A DNA stretch of 64,000 nt. Origin: an uncultured Oscillospiraceae bacterium (GTDB lineage Bacteria; Bacillota; Clostridia; Oscillospirales; Oscillospiraceae). The stretch spans positions 1-64,000 of the forward strand of contig CAKTOW010000001.1 in NCBI GenBank assembly GCA_934590325.1, written 5' to 3'. The position numbers and the translations under genes were made by a program. Below the pieces are notes generated by a model. It saw only the letters and a list, made by a program, of their open reading frames with translations, ran no database searches and was not told the origin of the DNA. Of this stretch, positions 34,823-43,701 are shown in pieces; position 1 is the stretch's first letter, and every line of letters begins with the position of its first letter.

Positions 34823-35041
34823 TTACAGCTCGATCTCGCAGTCCGGCTCCACCTTCTTGCAGGCCTTCAGCACCGCCTTCATCGTGGCCTTCGCATCCGC
34901 CCCTTCCGCGAATTCCACGATCATCTTCTGGGTCATGAAGTTCACCACAGCGGAAGCTACGCCCTCGGTCTTCTTGGCGGCCTCCTCCATCAGGTTCGCG
35001 CAATTCGCGCAATCGACTTCGATATTGTACGTCTTTTTCAT
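34823..35041 (-). CDS. Stand-alone heavy-metal-associated (HMA) domain protein
   Basis: The 72-residue ferredoxin-like metal-binding domain has the motif VDCANCANLMEEAAKK (Cys11 and Cys14 bind the metal). It continues with AVVNFMTQKMIVEF and a C-terminal CEIEL. An Asp directly before the first Cys favours zinc or cadmium over copper. It replaces the missing N-terminal HMA domain of the ATPase encoded next, so it is probably the metal donor or buffer for that pump. It is the first gene of the minus-strand operon. Confidence 0.9.
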   Translation of the reverse strand: MKKTYNIEVDCANCANLMEEAAKKTEGVASAVVNFMTQKMIVEFAEGADAKATMKAVLKACKKVEPDCEIEL

Positions 35042-35090
35042 GGCTCTTTCTCCTTTTCTGCGGCTCGTTCACCTTTTTATACTGTTTTAA

Positions 35091-35102
35091 TGGAAATTTC
35101 CA
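35091..35102. promoter_or_regulatory. Palindrome upstream of the metal-efflux operon, candidate operator
   Basis: TGGAAATTTCCA is a perfect 12-base palindrome upstream of a minus-strand TATAAA-like -10 (35074-35079). It is a plausible site for the divergent ArsR-AraC regulator. Confidence 0.4.
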
Positions 35103-35161
35103 CTTTGATTTCGGGTTTCTTCCGGTTATTTTCCGGCCATTTCCCTGTTTTGAGTTCCATC

Positions 35162-35199
35162 ATTAAGTACTTGTTTAATCATCATGGCCGTAGTATAAT
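35162..35199 (+). promoter_or_regulatory. Promoter and dyad of the ArsR-AraC regulator
   Basis: TTGTTT (35171-35176), a 17-base spacer and TATAAT (35194-35199). The -35 is overlapped by the imperfect dyad ATTAAGTACTTGTTTAAT (35162-35179), of a kind often bound by ArsR/SmtB proteins. Confidence 0.55.
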
Positions 35200-35288
35200 G
35201 CCCTCAAGACCGCTTGTCAACGGCTTTTCACCACTCCCTGCCAAAGGGGCGAAAACCATTGCCATTCGGGCGAAAAGGAGGCTATCTT

Positions 35289-35987
35289 ATGGAGAAAACA
35301 CCCCTTCCCCACTACCACGGCGAGGACGCGTCCCACGCCGAAATAGTCCGTCAAATGTTAGAAAACACCGCCACTTTCCAGCGTTTATCCGACATTTTCC
35401 GTCAATTGAGCGACCCCAACCGCATCCGCATTTTCTGGCTCCTCTGCCACTGTGAGGAGTGTGTGGTCAACATCGCCGCCATGACGGAAATGTCCAGTCC
35501 CGCTGTCTCCCACCACCTCCGCATCCTCCGCGACAGCGGCCTGCTTTTAGCCCGCCGCGACGGTAAAGAAATGTACTACCACGCCGCCGACACCCCCCAG
35601 TCCCGCCTCCTCCACGAACTGATCGAACAGGTCATGGACGTGGCCTGTCCCCAGTGGCGCTTCGAGGCTGATCAGGTGCAGCTCATCCGCCAGATCCACG
35701 ACTACATGACCATCCACATGGACCAGCGCATCACCATCGACGAGCTGTGCCACCTGTATCCCATCAACCCCACCACATTGAAAGAGGTGTTCAAATCGGT
35801 ATACGGCACATCCATTGCCGCCCACCTGAAGGAGCACCGCCTGGAGAAGGCCGCCCAGCTCCTGCGCGAGACCGACTGCAGCGTGGCCGAGGTCGCCCGC
35901 CAGGTGGGCTACGAGAGCCAGAGCAAATTTTCCGTCGCCTTCAAGGAGCAGTACGGCCAACTGCCCAAGGAGTACCGCAAGGCGTGA
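35289..35987 (+). CDS. ArsR-AraC fusion metalloregulator
   Basis: The 232-residue protein joins two DNA-binding families. Residues about 25-115 are an ArsR/SmtB winged helix (LSDPNRIRIFWLL, then CHCEECVVNIAAM with a cysteine cluster at the usual alpha-3 metal site, and SSPAVSHHLRILRDSGLL). Residues about 135-232 are an AraC-type double helix-turn-helix (TIDELCHLYPINPTTLKEVF; VAEVARQVGYESQSKFSVAF). I chose ATG 35289, preceded by AAAAGGAGG. It is divergent from the HMA/ATPase operon and probably derepresses it when metal binds. The AraC half could add activation or extra DNA contacts; the fusion is unusual. Confidence 0.85.
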   Translation: MEKTPLPHYHGEDASHAEIVRQMLENTATFQRLSDIFRQLSDPNRIRIFWLLCHCEECVVNIAAMTEMSSPAVSHHLRILRDSGLLLARRDGKEMYYHAADTPQSRLLHELIEQVMDVACPQWRFEADQVQLIRQIHDYMTIHMDQRITIDELCHLYPINPTTLKEVFKSVYGTSIAAHLKEHRLEKAAQLLRETDCSVAEVARQVGYESQSKFSVAFKEQYGQLPKEYRKA

Positions 35988-36001
35988 CCCCTCCCCGACA
36001 G

Positions 36002-36033
36002 AAAAACCGCAGGACTTCCGTCCTGCGGTTTTC
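36002..36033. terminator. Bidirectional terminator
   Basis: AAAAACCGCAGGAC-TTC-GTCCTGCGGTTTT between the convergent regulator and giant surface protein genes. Confidence 0.88.
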
Positions 36034-36069
36034 GTATTATATGGGTATATTGCGTATCCGCGCCGCGGC

Positions 36070-39000
36070 TCAGCCCTCCCGCTTCCGCCGGAAGGCCAGC
36101 GCAGCCGCGCCCGTGCAGCCGCCCAGCGCCATGACCGCGTACACCGCGATCCCCGCGTCGCCGGTCTTGGGCGCCGTGGTGCCCTTCAGGGTGAAGGTCG
36201 TGCTGACCGCCGAGCCGTCGCTGTACGCAATGCGCAGCGTGTGGCTGCCCTGCGCCAGCTTGACGGTGTAGGTGCCCTGCAGCTTCACCGTGCCGCCGCT
36301 GATGATATAATCCCCGGCACTCAGCGCCACACCGTCCACATAGACGGTCTGCACCTTGGCGCTGCTCTTGACGGTGACCTTCACGATGTCGCCGGCCTGC
36401 TTGGTTTGGTCGGCACCGGAGGTAATGGTGCTGTCAGAACTGCCGCTGCCGGAGGAATAGTAGTACCGCGGGGGCGTCGTGTCGTCGTCCCCAGTAGCGG
36501 AGCAGTCGATAACGTAGGGAGAGAAACTGTCCGTGACGATCATCACACCATACTCGGTATACGCACTATCGATGATGGGCTTAGTCGTTGTGCACGCATC
36601 ATCCAGATAGTGGGTGATGGCAGGCTTGATGCCCTGAGCCGCCAGTGCCAGCCCCTGCTCCTTGGTCATGTTGAAATACTCATAGGGCAGATAGATAGTC
36701 ACACTTTCGCCAATCTCACCCTCATTTTTCACATTAAAGCGGTAGAACTTGACGTGTTCATTGCCGCTCTGCGGATTGGTTGAGCAATAGAACTCGCCCA
36801 CATCGCCCACCAGTGTCGGCACTTCGACCTCCTCTGTGGGAGCAGACCGCACCATCTTTGTCGGCAGGGCTGTCGCCAAATCGCCATTACGGCCGTACAC
36901 ATAGGAATAACCGATAACCTGTCCATCGTCATTCAACCACTGGACAACAATCCCGCGATACAGTTGGTTATCCGTGTAGTACACAGTCAACTCCTGTACA
37001 GGCATGGTCTTCCAATACACAAATGGGAGGAATATCTCAGCCCCATCCTCTTCAACGGAAAATGCGCCTTCCCAACTTTTAAGATTATTCCACACATCGT
37101 TTCTGCGCGTTGCTCCGTGCCAATTCGGGTTTTCACTGCCTCCTATATACGCACATCTGAAATGTGTCGCCCCTTCGTACGGAGAGACAATCTGGATACC
37201 TTCCTTCAATGCCCTTATTGTCTCACTGTTCAGCTTGGAGGCGTCTATCGTAGTGCGGAAATAACCGGTTTCTTCATTATACGCCACATTGATTCCGCTC
37301 TCTGCTAACTTCGCTTTTGTGTTACCCGGCAGTACGCTGTCCACAGTCAGCGGTTTCGAGGGGACATTATCCTTCTCACCCAGAAGGCTCATCCAGCCAT
37401 CCCCATTCGTATATTCTACGTTCAGGTATTCTACGATGGTATCTGCTCCGTCCTTTTCCCAGAACAGCGTCACCGTCTGGACGTCGCCATCCACCTTGCG
37501 CAAAGGAATGTCACTGCTGTCCCCTCTGTCATCGTAGCTTTCCCATCTAAGGGTATAACCCGGATAAATCGAATCAACATTCAGAATGGCGATTTGTCCG
37601 TTATTAGTCCCGGCCAACTCTTTCCCATCCTCAAGGTCGTCACTGTTCAGCACCTTACCGGATTTCGTCTGCATGATCAGGGTGCCATCCTCAATGATAT
37701 TCGTGGCCTCCCAGTCCGTATGCATGTCTTTCACATGAATACGGTTTGCCTCTATCTTTTTGCCATTGTCCACAACAACGGTATAGGCAAACGACTCCTC
37801 AACGGTAACATTGATTTGCAGCGCATAACGTACCGCAGCGGCTCCGCTCTTCACATTGTCATTGTTATCCATAGCAATGGCGTAAGAATAGCAACGTGTA
37901 CCCTCTTTAGCGGAGACCGTGACATACTTGCCGTTTCGGTTTATATCCGCCAAGTGCTGTGCGTTGCTCGGGTAATAATCGGTGGACAGCTCCGTGCCGC
38001 CATTCTCAAAAAGACGATCTGCACTTACAGAATCAACATCCTCCAGCGGAAAATCGTTGTAAAACTCTGTACCGTATGTAAAATCTTTTCCCCACGCTCC
38101 ATTGCCGGAGTAGTAATTAAAATACACGCCGTCACCAAGGTAATCGCGTCCCATATCCTCCACCACCTTCCGCCAGCGGTCGGCGTTTTTGTGGTTCACA
38201 ACAATGGATATGATGCCTGTGCTCGTATCTGCTACGCAGTCATAATCCCAGTCATCGGGATGATCTGCCTTTGAATAAAGGCCATCGGGGAAGTTCAAAG
38301 TGAAGTCTTTTCCAAACTCTGGGAAAGTGTAACCGTTGTTATACAGGCGCTGCAGCCATCCTAGTGCTTTCTCAGGCGTAGATCCTTTTCCGGGTTCCCA
38401 TGCAGGCCTTTCTCCATCCCAGAACCACCAGTTGTCGGAAACATCATACCCCTCCGGGATGAGCACAAACATGCCTCCGCGATAAACGGTAAAAGAGAAG
38501 ATAGTAACGCTGTGTTCGGAATTTTCCTCATCGACCCAAGTATCCTTATCGGTATTGACACCAGCATCCTGGAATACCAATGCGTTGTTGTCAGCATTGG
38601 GTCGATAGAGCGCGTAGCCTGTATACGGCTCACCATTCTCCCCCATCGCTGTCTCCCGGTCGATTATCAGCGTATACGGCTTGTCGGTATACTCAGTGTC
38701 ATCTATCTTCACAAAGCTTCGGAAAGCGTATGCAGCACCGTTCTCTTTATCCATGTTCACATAATCGGTGTTGAACCACACGAGATTCCCATTCTGACTC
38801 TGCTTGCTTGCCATATCCGCCAGAGTATCGGGGCTCAATCTCAATCGTACACCCCATGAGTTATACAGCAGCACCTCTTTGCTTCCGCTACTCAAAGTGG
38901 ACACTACACTCGGGGTGAGTCCAATTCTCGCAAACTCTCCCTTTGCGTCCGTCCACCCCGGATTCAGTTCAATGGTAGGCCTATCATTAGTAGGCAAGCT

Positions 39001-39594
39001 GACCTCCTCGATAACGTACCCGCCTTCATCAGTCACGCTATATTTGGTAATAAAGTTTTCCTGACCACCGCCCCCGCCCTGGTCAGGGTTGTCGTTCTTC
39101 TTCGCAAATATCACACCAAAGGGAGAACCCAGGCTGCTATTTACACACAAATCAAAATCGACGACCGTATCCTCCTGAGTTCCCACCTCAGGGACAGTCA
39201 GTTCAAATACGGTTTTATTACTCTTTTTCTCTCCGTCAATTACGCTCTCTCGCTGTCTCAGCGTGATCGTGGGCTCGGTCTCATTTTCCCCCCACATTAC
39301 CACAATATAATACTTCTCATTTGCCACCGCACCAGCTACTTTAAACGCACTGATTTCTCCATTTTCCCCCAATTTTGCGGTGTTATTTACGTTTGCATTG
39401 CAGGACACTACGCCCTCGTTACTTACACTTGTAGCGTAGTACACCGTGCAGCCTCCCACCTGCAAAGCATTGCTTTCCCCACCAGCATTACCCCCACTCG
39501 TATCGCCGCCCGCCTTATTATCCGCCCACACGGCGGCGGGCAGCAGACTCAGCGCCATCACCAGCGCCAGCAGGAAACTTATCGCTTTTTTCAT
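36070..39594 (-). CDS. Giant exported surface protein with PKT-type anchor
   Basis: The 1174-residue protein has a signal peptide (MKKAISFLLALVMALSLLPA, then AVWA). About 1000 residues of beta-rich, aromatic and acidic sequence follow without a domain I recognise. Then come PPRYYYSSGSG, an Ig-like module (about 1060-1135; VYVDGVALSAGDYIISGG), APKTGDAG, a hydrophobic helix and RRKREG. The tyrosine tag here lies before the last Ig-like module rather than next to the anchor. The central 3 kb is visibly AT-richer than neighbouring housekeeping genes, suggesting a separate history. Its leader holds two perfect palindromes. Role unknown; a cell-wall-attached adhesin is the simplest guess. Confidence 0.82.
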   Translation of the reverse strand: MKKAISFLLALVMALSLLPAAVWADNKAGGDTSGGNAGGESNALQVGGCTVYYATSVSNEGVVSCNANVNNTAKLGENGEISAFKVAGAVANEKYYIVVMWGENETEPTITLRQRESVIDGEKKSNKTVFELTVPEVGTQEDTVVDFDLCVNSSLGSPFGVIFAKKNDNPDQGGGGGQENFITKYSVTDEGGYVIEEVSLPTNDRPTIELNPGWTDAKGEFARIGLTPSVVSTLSSGSKEVLLYNSWGVRLRLSPDTLADMASKQSQNGNLVWFNTDYVNMDKENGAAYAFRSFVKIDDTEYTDKPYTLIIDRETAMGENGEPYTGYALYRPNADNNALVFQDAGVNTDKDTWVDEENSEHSVTIFSFTVYRGGMFVLIPEGYDVSDNWWFWDGERPAWEPGKGSTPEKALGWLQRLYNNGYTFPEFGKDFTLNFPDGLYSKADHPDDWDYDCVADTSTGIISIVVNHKNADRWRKVVEDMGRDYLGDGVYFNYYSGNGAWGKDFTYGTEFYNDFPLEDVDSVSADRLFENGGTELSTDYYPSNAQHLADINRNGKYVTVSAKEGTRCYSYAIAMDNNDNVKSGAAAVRYALQINVTVEESFAYTVVVDNGKKIEANRIHVKDMHTDWEATNIIEDGTLIMQTKSGKVLNSDDLEDGKELAGTNNGQIAILNVDSIYPGYTLRWESYDDRGDSSDIPLRKVDGDVQTVTLFWEKDGADTIVEYLNVEYTNGDGWMSLLGEKDNVPSKPLTVDSVLPGNTKAKLAESGINVAYNEETGYFRTTIDASKLNSETIRALKEGIQIVSPYEGATHFRCAYIGGSENPNWHGATRRNDVWNNLKSWEGAFSVEEDGAEIFLPFVYWKTMPVQELTVYYTDNQLYRGIVVQWLNDDGQVIGYSYVYGRNGDLATALPTKMVRSAPTEEVEVPTLVGDVGEFYCSTNPQSGNEHVKFYRFNVKNEGEIGESVTIYLPYEYFNMTKEQGLALAAQGIKPAITHYLDDACTTTKPIIDSAYTEYGVMIVTDSFSPYVIDCSATGDDDTTPPRYYYSSGSGSSDSTITSGADQTKQAGDIVKVTVKSSAKVQTVYVDGVALSAGDYIISGGTVKLQGTYTVKLAQGSHTLRIAYSDGSAVSTTFTLKGTTAPKTGDAGIAVYAVMALGGCTGAAALAFRRKREG

Positions 39595-39634
39595 GCTCGT
39601 TCCTCCCTGTTTGTTTTCTTCTCCATATTAAATC

Positions 39635-39677
39635 GTTTTGGGGGTGCCCCCAAAACGGACCATGGGCGCGCCCATGG
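39635..39677 (-). promoter_or_regulatory. Twin-palindrome 5' leader of the giant surface protein gene
   Basis: CCATGGGCGCGCCCATGG is a perfect 18-base palindrome at 39660-39677. GTTTTGGGGG-TG-CCCCCAAAAC is a perfect hairpin at 39635-39656. Order, spacing and core sequences (GGGCGCGCCC and GTTTTG) match the leader at 32000-32050. Confidence 0.7.
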
Positions 39678-39691
39678 CTGTATACACATTA

Positions 39692-39720
39692 TTTATACCA
39701 CACCGCCGCGCGCAAAACAA
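39692..39720 (-). promoter_or_regulatory. Promoter of the giant surface protein gene
   Basis: On the minus strand, TTGTTT (39715-39720), a 17-base spacer and TATAAA (39692-39697). Transcription should begin near 39685, so both palindromes would be in the mRNA leader. Confidence 0.65.
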
Positions 39721-39952
39721 TACACCCAGCGGAAAAAAAGTAAATTTCTTTCATTCTCCCCGCCCTGCGGTCCCCTTCCCGTCAGATTGCACAAATACGG
39801 TCCGCCGCCTGTCTCCGCAAGATTCGGTCAACCCCCGGTGACCCGCGCATGACCGCTGCCATTTTGCCCATTTTCCGCCTTGGTACCCTCACCAAAAAGG
39901 TGGGCAAAACCGTCACCGGTACACCTTACGGAGCGCCCCACTTGGCGAAATA
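39721..39952. other. Intergenic stretch without recognised features
   Basis: Between the giant-surface-gene promoter and the end of the permease gene I see no convincing gene, RNA or strong terminator. A CACCAAAAAGGTG-like dyad at about 39890 is too weak to call. Confidence 0.5.
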
Positions 39953-41305
39953 TCATTTTTCGTCCTTTGGCAGCACCAGGTTCAGCAGCACCGCCATCAG
40001 CGTGGCCACCACCACGGGGGACTTCCCGAATATCGTGGTCACCGCCTCCGGGAACTGCGACAGCGCCTCGGACGCCTGCGAGATCCCGACGCCCAGCGCT
40101 GCCGACAGGCCCACGATCGTGGTGTTCCTGGCCGTGATCCCCTCCGCCGCGATAAGCTTCATGCCCGTCATGGCGATGGTGGAAAACACCGCCACCGTGG
40201 CGCCGCCCAGCACGCACTGGGGAATGGTGGTCAGCAGGGCAGAAAGTTTGGGAATAAGCCCCGCCAGCAGCAAAAACGCCCCTGTCAGCGCGAAAACATT
40301 ACGATTTACCACTTTGTTTGTGGCCACGATGCCCACGTTCTGGGAGTAGGTCGCCGTGGGCAGGCCGCCGAACAGCGCCCCCAGCACGTTGGCCGCGCCG
40401 TAGGCCACGATGCCGCCCTGCAGCTCCCCGTCCGTGGGTTCTCTATCCATGCCGCCCACCGTGGTCGCCGTAAAATCGCCAATTGCCTGGATGGAGTTGA
40501 TGGCGAACAGCAGCCCCACCGCGATGCAGCCCGACAGCTCGAACGTCACCCCGAAGGGCATGAACTCCGGCGCCTCGAACCACCCCGCATTTTCCAGCTC
40601 CGACAGGTCCACCATGCCAAAAAGCCACGCAACTGCATAGCCTGCGGCAATGGCCACCAGTATGGATGCCAGCTTCAATTTCCCGGTCGCGTGGTTGTTC
40701 AGCACCAGCACCACCGCCAGCGTGAACGCGGCGATGGCCCAGTTCTGCCACGAACCGTACACCAGTGCCTCCGTCAGCCCCCTGTTAACGACTACCTGTT
40801 CATACGTGTTCCCGCTGCCCCCGGCCATATAATTGATGGCCGTAGGGTACAGCGACAGCCCGATCGTAAAAACCACCGTGCCCGTTATGACCGGCGGAAA
40901 CAGCTTTCGTATCCGTTTGATGAATACGCCCACCAGCGTGGCCACGATGCCGCCCACGATCATCGCCCCGGCTATGGCGCTCAGCCCGCCGGTTTTGACG
41001 ATCTCCTGCATACTGGGCAAATACGCGAAGCTGACGCCGAAGATCACCGGCAGCCCCGCGCCGAACCGGCCGATGGGGAACAGCTCCAGCAGCGTCGTCA
41101 CCGCCGAGACCACAAGTGAACACTGTATCAGCAACACCCGCTGGCTCTGGGGCAGCCCCGCCGCATTTGCGATAATGATCGCCGGCGTTACGCATCCCAC
41201 GATCATAGACACAAGATGCTGCAGTGCCATGGACACAGTGACCCCTGCAGGCGGTGTCCCGTGGAACTGAAACAGTGCATTTTCACTACGGCCGAGCTTT
41301 CCCAT
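39953..41305 (-). CDS. Nucleobase:cation symporter-2 family permease (uracil/xanthine type)
   Basis: This 450-residue protein has about 14 hydrophobic segments. NAT/NCS2 landmarks include ALQHLVSMIVGCVTPAIIIA near the start, VIFGVSFAYLPSM, and the central AVGLLFAINSIQAIGDFTAT that contains the conserved glutamine/asparagine region. GAANVLGALFGGLPTATYSQ, then NVGIVATNKVVNR, is the classic signature of xanthine/urate permeases. It imports a purine or pyrimidine base with protons or sodium. The gene stands alone, with a GGAG ribosome site before the ATG. Confidence 0.92.
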   Translation of the reverse strand: MGKLGRSENALFQFHGTPPAGVTVSMALQHLVSMIVGCVTPAIIIANAAGLPQSQRVLLIQCSLVVSAVTTLLELFPIGRFGAGLPVIFGVSFAYLPSMQEIVKTGGLSAIAGAMIVGGIVATLVGVFIKRIRKLFPPVITGTVVFTIGLSLYPTAINYMAGGSGNTYEQVVVNRGLTEALVYGSWQNWAIAAFTLAVVLVLNNHATGKLKLASILVAIAAGYAVAWLFGMVDLSELENAGWFEAPEFMPFGVTFELSGCIAVGLLFAINSIQAIGDFTATTVGGMDREPTDGELQGGIVAYGAANVLGALFGGLPTATYSQNVGIVATNKVVNRNVFALTGAFLLLAGLIPKLSALLTTIPQCVLGGATVAVFSTIAMTGMKLIAAEGITARNTTIVGLSAALGVGISQASEALSQFPEAVTTIFGKSPVVVATLMAVLLNLVLPKDEK

Positions 41306-41384
41306 GGTGCTTGTCTCCTTTTGATGATACCATCAGTATACCACATTTTCCGAGGGAATCACAGCACAGAATTTCGCGCCTGTT

Positions 41385-41420
41385 GAAAAAGCAGCACCCC
41401 CGGTGTCCGGAGGTGCTGCC
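41385..41420 (-). terminator. Terminator of the cohesin/dockerin gene
   Basis: On the minus strand, GCAGCACCTCCGG-ACA-CCGGGGGTGCTGC is followed by TTTTT. Confidence 0.88.
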
Positions 41421-41473
41421 GATTTGATTTTCCCATATTCGTGCGGCTGCGCAAATACACGATATATCACGTA

Positions 41474-43132
41474 TCACTTAATACGGAAGACTACCGCTCT
41501 GGCGTCGCCCGTGTCCAGCTTCCCGTTGCAGTTCACGTCGCCGTTCAGCAGCGCCTGCATGCCACTCTGGGAAATATCTGCATCTTTCTTATTCATGTAC
41601 AGCTCGTAAATCAACTGTGCGTCGTTAATGTCCACCTTCCCGCTGCTGTTCACATCGCCGCCATGGTTTACCAATGTATTGCCCGCGCTCCCGATGGAGA
41701 TGTTCGCTTTGGCATCCGTAAGAACTTTGTCCACAGGGTCCCCGGTCTTGACCAGCCACACGTATGCATTGTACTGATCCGACCACAGCATGTGCTCGCT
41801 GCCGTAGAACAGGCCCTTGCTGTTATCTAAGGGCTCTCGCGCCGTGGCGCGCAGCAGGAAGATCGTGCCGTCGCTGCAGGTCAGGAACGCCTGCGCGGTG
41901 ACGTCCACTGCCGGCGGCGCCGTCCGTGTCACCGTCACGGTGATGATACCGCCGTTAATATCCTCACCAGCGATGGTGTAGGTGCCCTCCTCGTTGTCGG
42001 CAATTTTGATAGGCACGTCATCCTTCTTGGCGGTAACGGCATACTCGTACCCTGGTTGCTTATTGAGTTTGAACGTAAAGTTCTGACCGTTGACGGCTGT
42101 GTATACGCCGCCGTTGTTTTCCAAATCGTCTGTGCCGTTGCCCACGAACATGATCTGCGTGGTGTTCGACTGGATGGCCTTGGTCACCGTGATGACGATG
42201 TTGCCCTCGATAGATGTACCCGGGATGGTGTACGAATTGCCGCTCACCTTGGGTGCCACCGTCTGTCCGCCCACGGTGACGGACACAGCGTAGTGGTAGC
42301 CTGACACAGCATTTATGCTGAACTCGTAAGATTCATTATATGTCGCGGTGCCTGAAAAACCGACAACATCATCTTTTCCGTTGCCCTGCACCGTGGCGGA
42401 ATACGTCCGCGGCTTCGCGTTGAGCAGTTTGATCTCCAGTTTTCCGGTGACTCCGAACACTGTATAGGTGCCGTCTTTATTGTCGATGACGTTCAACGAA
42501 CCTACTCCGTCATCAACTGTAGCGGTGAATTCAAACGCCATTCCTGCGGGCAATGCCGTAAAGGTGTAGTTCCCGCCAGCCGCCGCAAAGGCCGGGCCGG
42601 AGACACTCGTGATACTCTCTTCCTCCAGCGGCAGCGTTACCGGGTATCCGCCGGCGTGGACGGTGACAGAACTGTTTAAAATGGTCGCCGTTCTGGCATC
42701 GTGCTGTGCATTGTCGCTCCGGTCAATGTTGGCCCGTGTCAGCGTCACGGTGGCATCACCGTCGCTGATCAGCGTGAAAGCCAGCTTCATGTAGCCGTAC
42801 GACAAAGTCTCGCCATAACCGGCCACAATGAGCTTGCCGTTAGATGCCTCAGCGACCTTAGGTGTGTTACCACTTCCGAACACGGCACTGTTGAATTCCA
42901 GGCGGTCATTGTCGTAGGTCAGCGTAAAGTAGTACGAGTTAAAGTCATTGTTGCTGTTACCGTTTATGGGAGAGAACAGGAGGAACACCTCTACGCTCGT
43001 GTCCACAGATGCAGATTCGGGTTTTACGCCCAAATTAACGGAAAACAGAGGGCTATCCTGTCCCGCCGCAGGCATTGGTACAGCCAGCAGCAACAGCAGG
43101 ACCGCCAACACGACGGAAGCAGCGCGTTTCAT
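41474..43132 (-). CDS. Secreted protein with cohesin-like and dockerin-like domains
   Basis: The 552-residue protein has a signal peptide (MKRAASVVLAVLLLLLAVPM). An N-terminal cohesin-like beta-sandwich follows (about 25-150; YYFTLTYDNDRLEFNSAVFG and MKLAFTLISDGDATVTLTRA). Three or more related beta repeats come next (about 155-415, for example GYHYAVSVTVGGQTVAP and GYEYAVTAKKDDVPIKI). The C-terminal dockerin type I has both calcium-binding halves (GDVNSSGKVDINDAQLIYEL and GDVNCNGKLDTGDARAVVF). There is no membrane anchor. Cohesin plus dockerin in one chain suggests a scaffold or chain-forming extracellular protein. The cohesin call is less certain than the dockerin call. Confidence 0.8.
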   Translation of the reverse strand: MKRAASVVLAVLLLLLAVPMPAAGQDSPLFSVNLGVKPESASVDTSVEVFLLFSPINGNSNNDFNSYYFTLTYDNDRLEFNSAVFGSGNTPKVAEASNGKLIVAGYGETLSYGYMKLAFTLISDGDATVTLTRANIDRSDNAQHDARTATILNSSVTVHAGGYPVTLPLEEESITSVSGPAFAAAGGNYTFTALPAGMAFEFTATVDDGVGSLNVIDNKDGTYTVFGVTGKLEIKLLNAKPRTYSATVQGNGKDDVVGFSGTATYNESYEFSINAVSGYHYAVSVTVGGQTVAPKVSGNSYTIPGTSIEGNIVITVTKAIQSNTTQIMFVGNGTDDLENNGGVYTAVNGQNFTFKLNKQPGYEYAVTAKKDDVPIKIADNEEGTYTIAGEDINGGIITVTVTRTAPPAVDVTAQAFLTCSDGTIFLLRATAREPLDNSKGLFYGSEHMLWSDQYNAYVWLVKTGDPVDKVLTDAKANISIGSAGNTLVNHGGDVNSSGKVDINDAQLIYELYMNKKDADISQSGMQALLNGDVNCNGKLDTGDARAVVFRIK

Positions 43133-43232
43133 ACGAATACCCCCTAAAATAGTACGTATTTCAATGATTTCATACAAAATTTACCATAATCTGGGCGGAT
43201 TTTCAATATGTTGGCGGGGGTATTGCCTGTAG

Positions 43233-43269
43233 AAAAATACTGCCCGCATTTGTGCAATGTGACGGGCAG
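43233..43269 (-). terminator. Probable terminator of the Lar-like gene
   Basis: CTGCCCG and CGGGCAG arms around a 16-base loop, followed on the minus strand by TATTTTT. Confidence 0.6.
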
Positions 43270-43309
43270 GGGCGGAATAACAGCAGGACGAGATACGGGA
43301 TCTGGTATA

Positions 43310-43534
43310 TCAGTCCCCGACGCCGGTGTGGATGACCTTGCCCATGTTCCACAGAAGCGCCACGCGGCGGGCGGCCTCCAGGCGTTCGGCGGGAGTGTGG
43401 TAGTCGGCGTGGGCGGTCTCGGCGCCGCAGTCCATACAGGACACGGACACGCACCAGCCCTGTTCATCCTGCATGACGCCGGCGCCGCGGCAGACGGGGC
43501 ACTCCTCCAGCTCGATGTCAAAAATAGGGTCCAT
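43310..43534 (-). CDS. Lar-like zinc-ribbon protein
   Basis: The 74-residue protein has a four-cysteine zinc ribbon (CPVCRGAG ... CMDCGAET). It is followed by the Lar-type helix in which AARRVALLWNMG ends in the conserved Trp-Asn. Lar (restriction alleviation) proteins of phages modulate type I restriction enzymes. Stand-alone chromosomal members are common and mostly uncharacterised. It has its own promoter (TTGCCA at 43592, TATGCT at 43569) and AAGGAGG site. No phage genes surround it. Confidence 0.75.
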   Translation of the reverse strand: MDPIFDIELEECPVCRGAGVMQDEQGWCVSVSCMDCGAETAHADYHTPAERLEAARRVALLWNMGKVIHTGVGD

Positions 43535-43568
43535 GTGAAGCCTCCTTAGTCAATTATTATGTGGGGCA

Positions 43569-43597
43569 AGCATACCACAGCCGGAGAAAAATGGCAA
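43569..43597 (-). promoter_or_regulatory. Promoter of the Lar-like gene
   Basis: TTGCCA (43592-43597), 17-base spacer, TATGCT (43569-43574) on the minus strand. Confidence 0.6.
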
Positions 43598-43632
43598 GGG
43601 CCGCAGCGTGGAAGAAATGCCCAATATAGCGA

Positions 43633-43661
43633 TTGCCAAACGGGCTGCGGGGGTGTAAAAT
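43633..43661 (+). promoter_or_regulatory. Promoter of the AEC transporter gene
   Basis: TTGCCA (43633-43638), 17-base spacer, TAAAAT (43656-43661), 40 bases before the start codon. Confidence 0.65.
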
Positions 43662-43701
43662 AACGGCGAATATGTGCTAGTGCTAAGAAAGGACAAATAG
43701 T

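Noticed and set aside
43310-43534. Prophage remnant around the Lar-like gene
   Set aside because: No integrase, capsid, terminase or attachment-site repeats occur nearby; the flanks are ordinary transporters.
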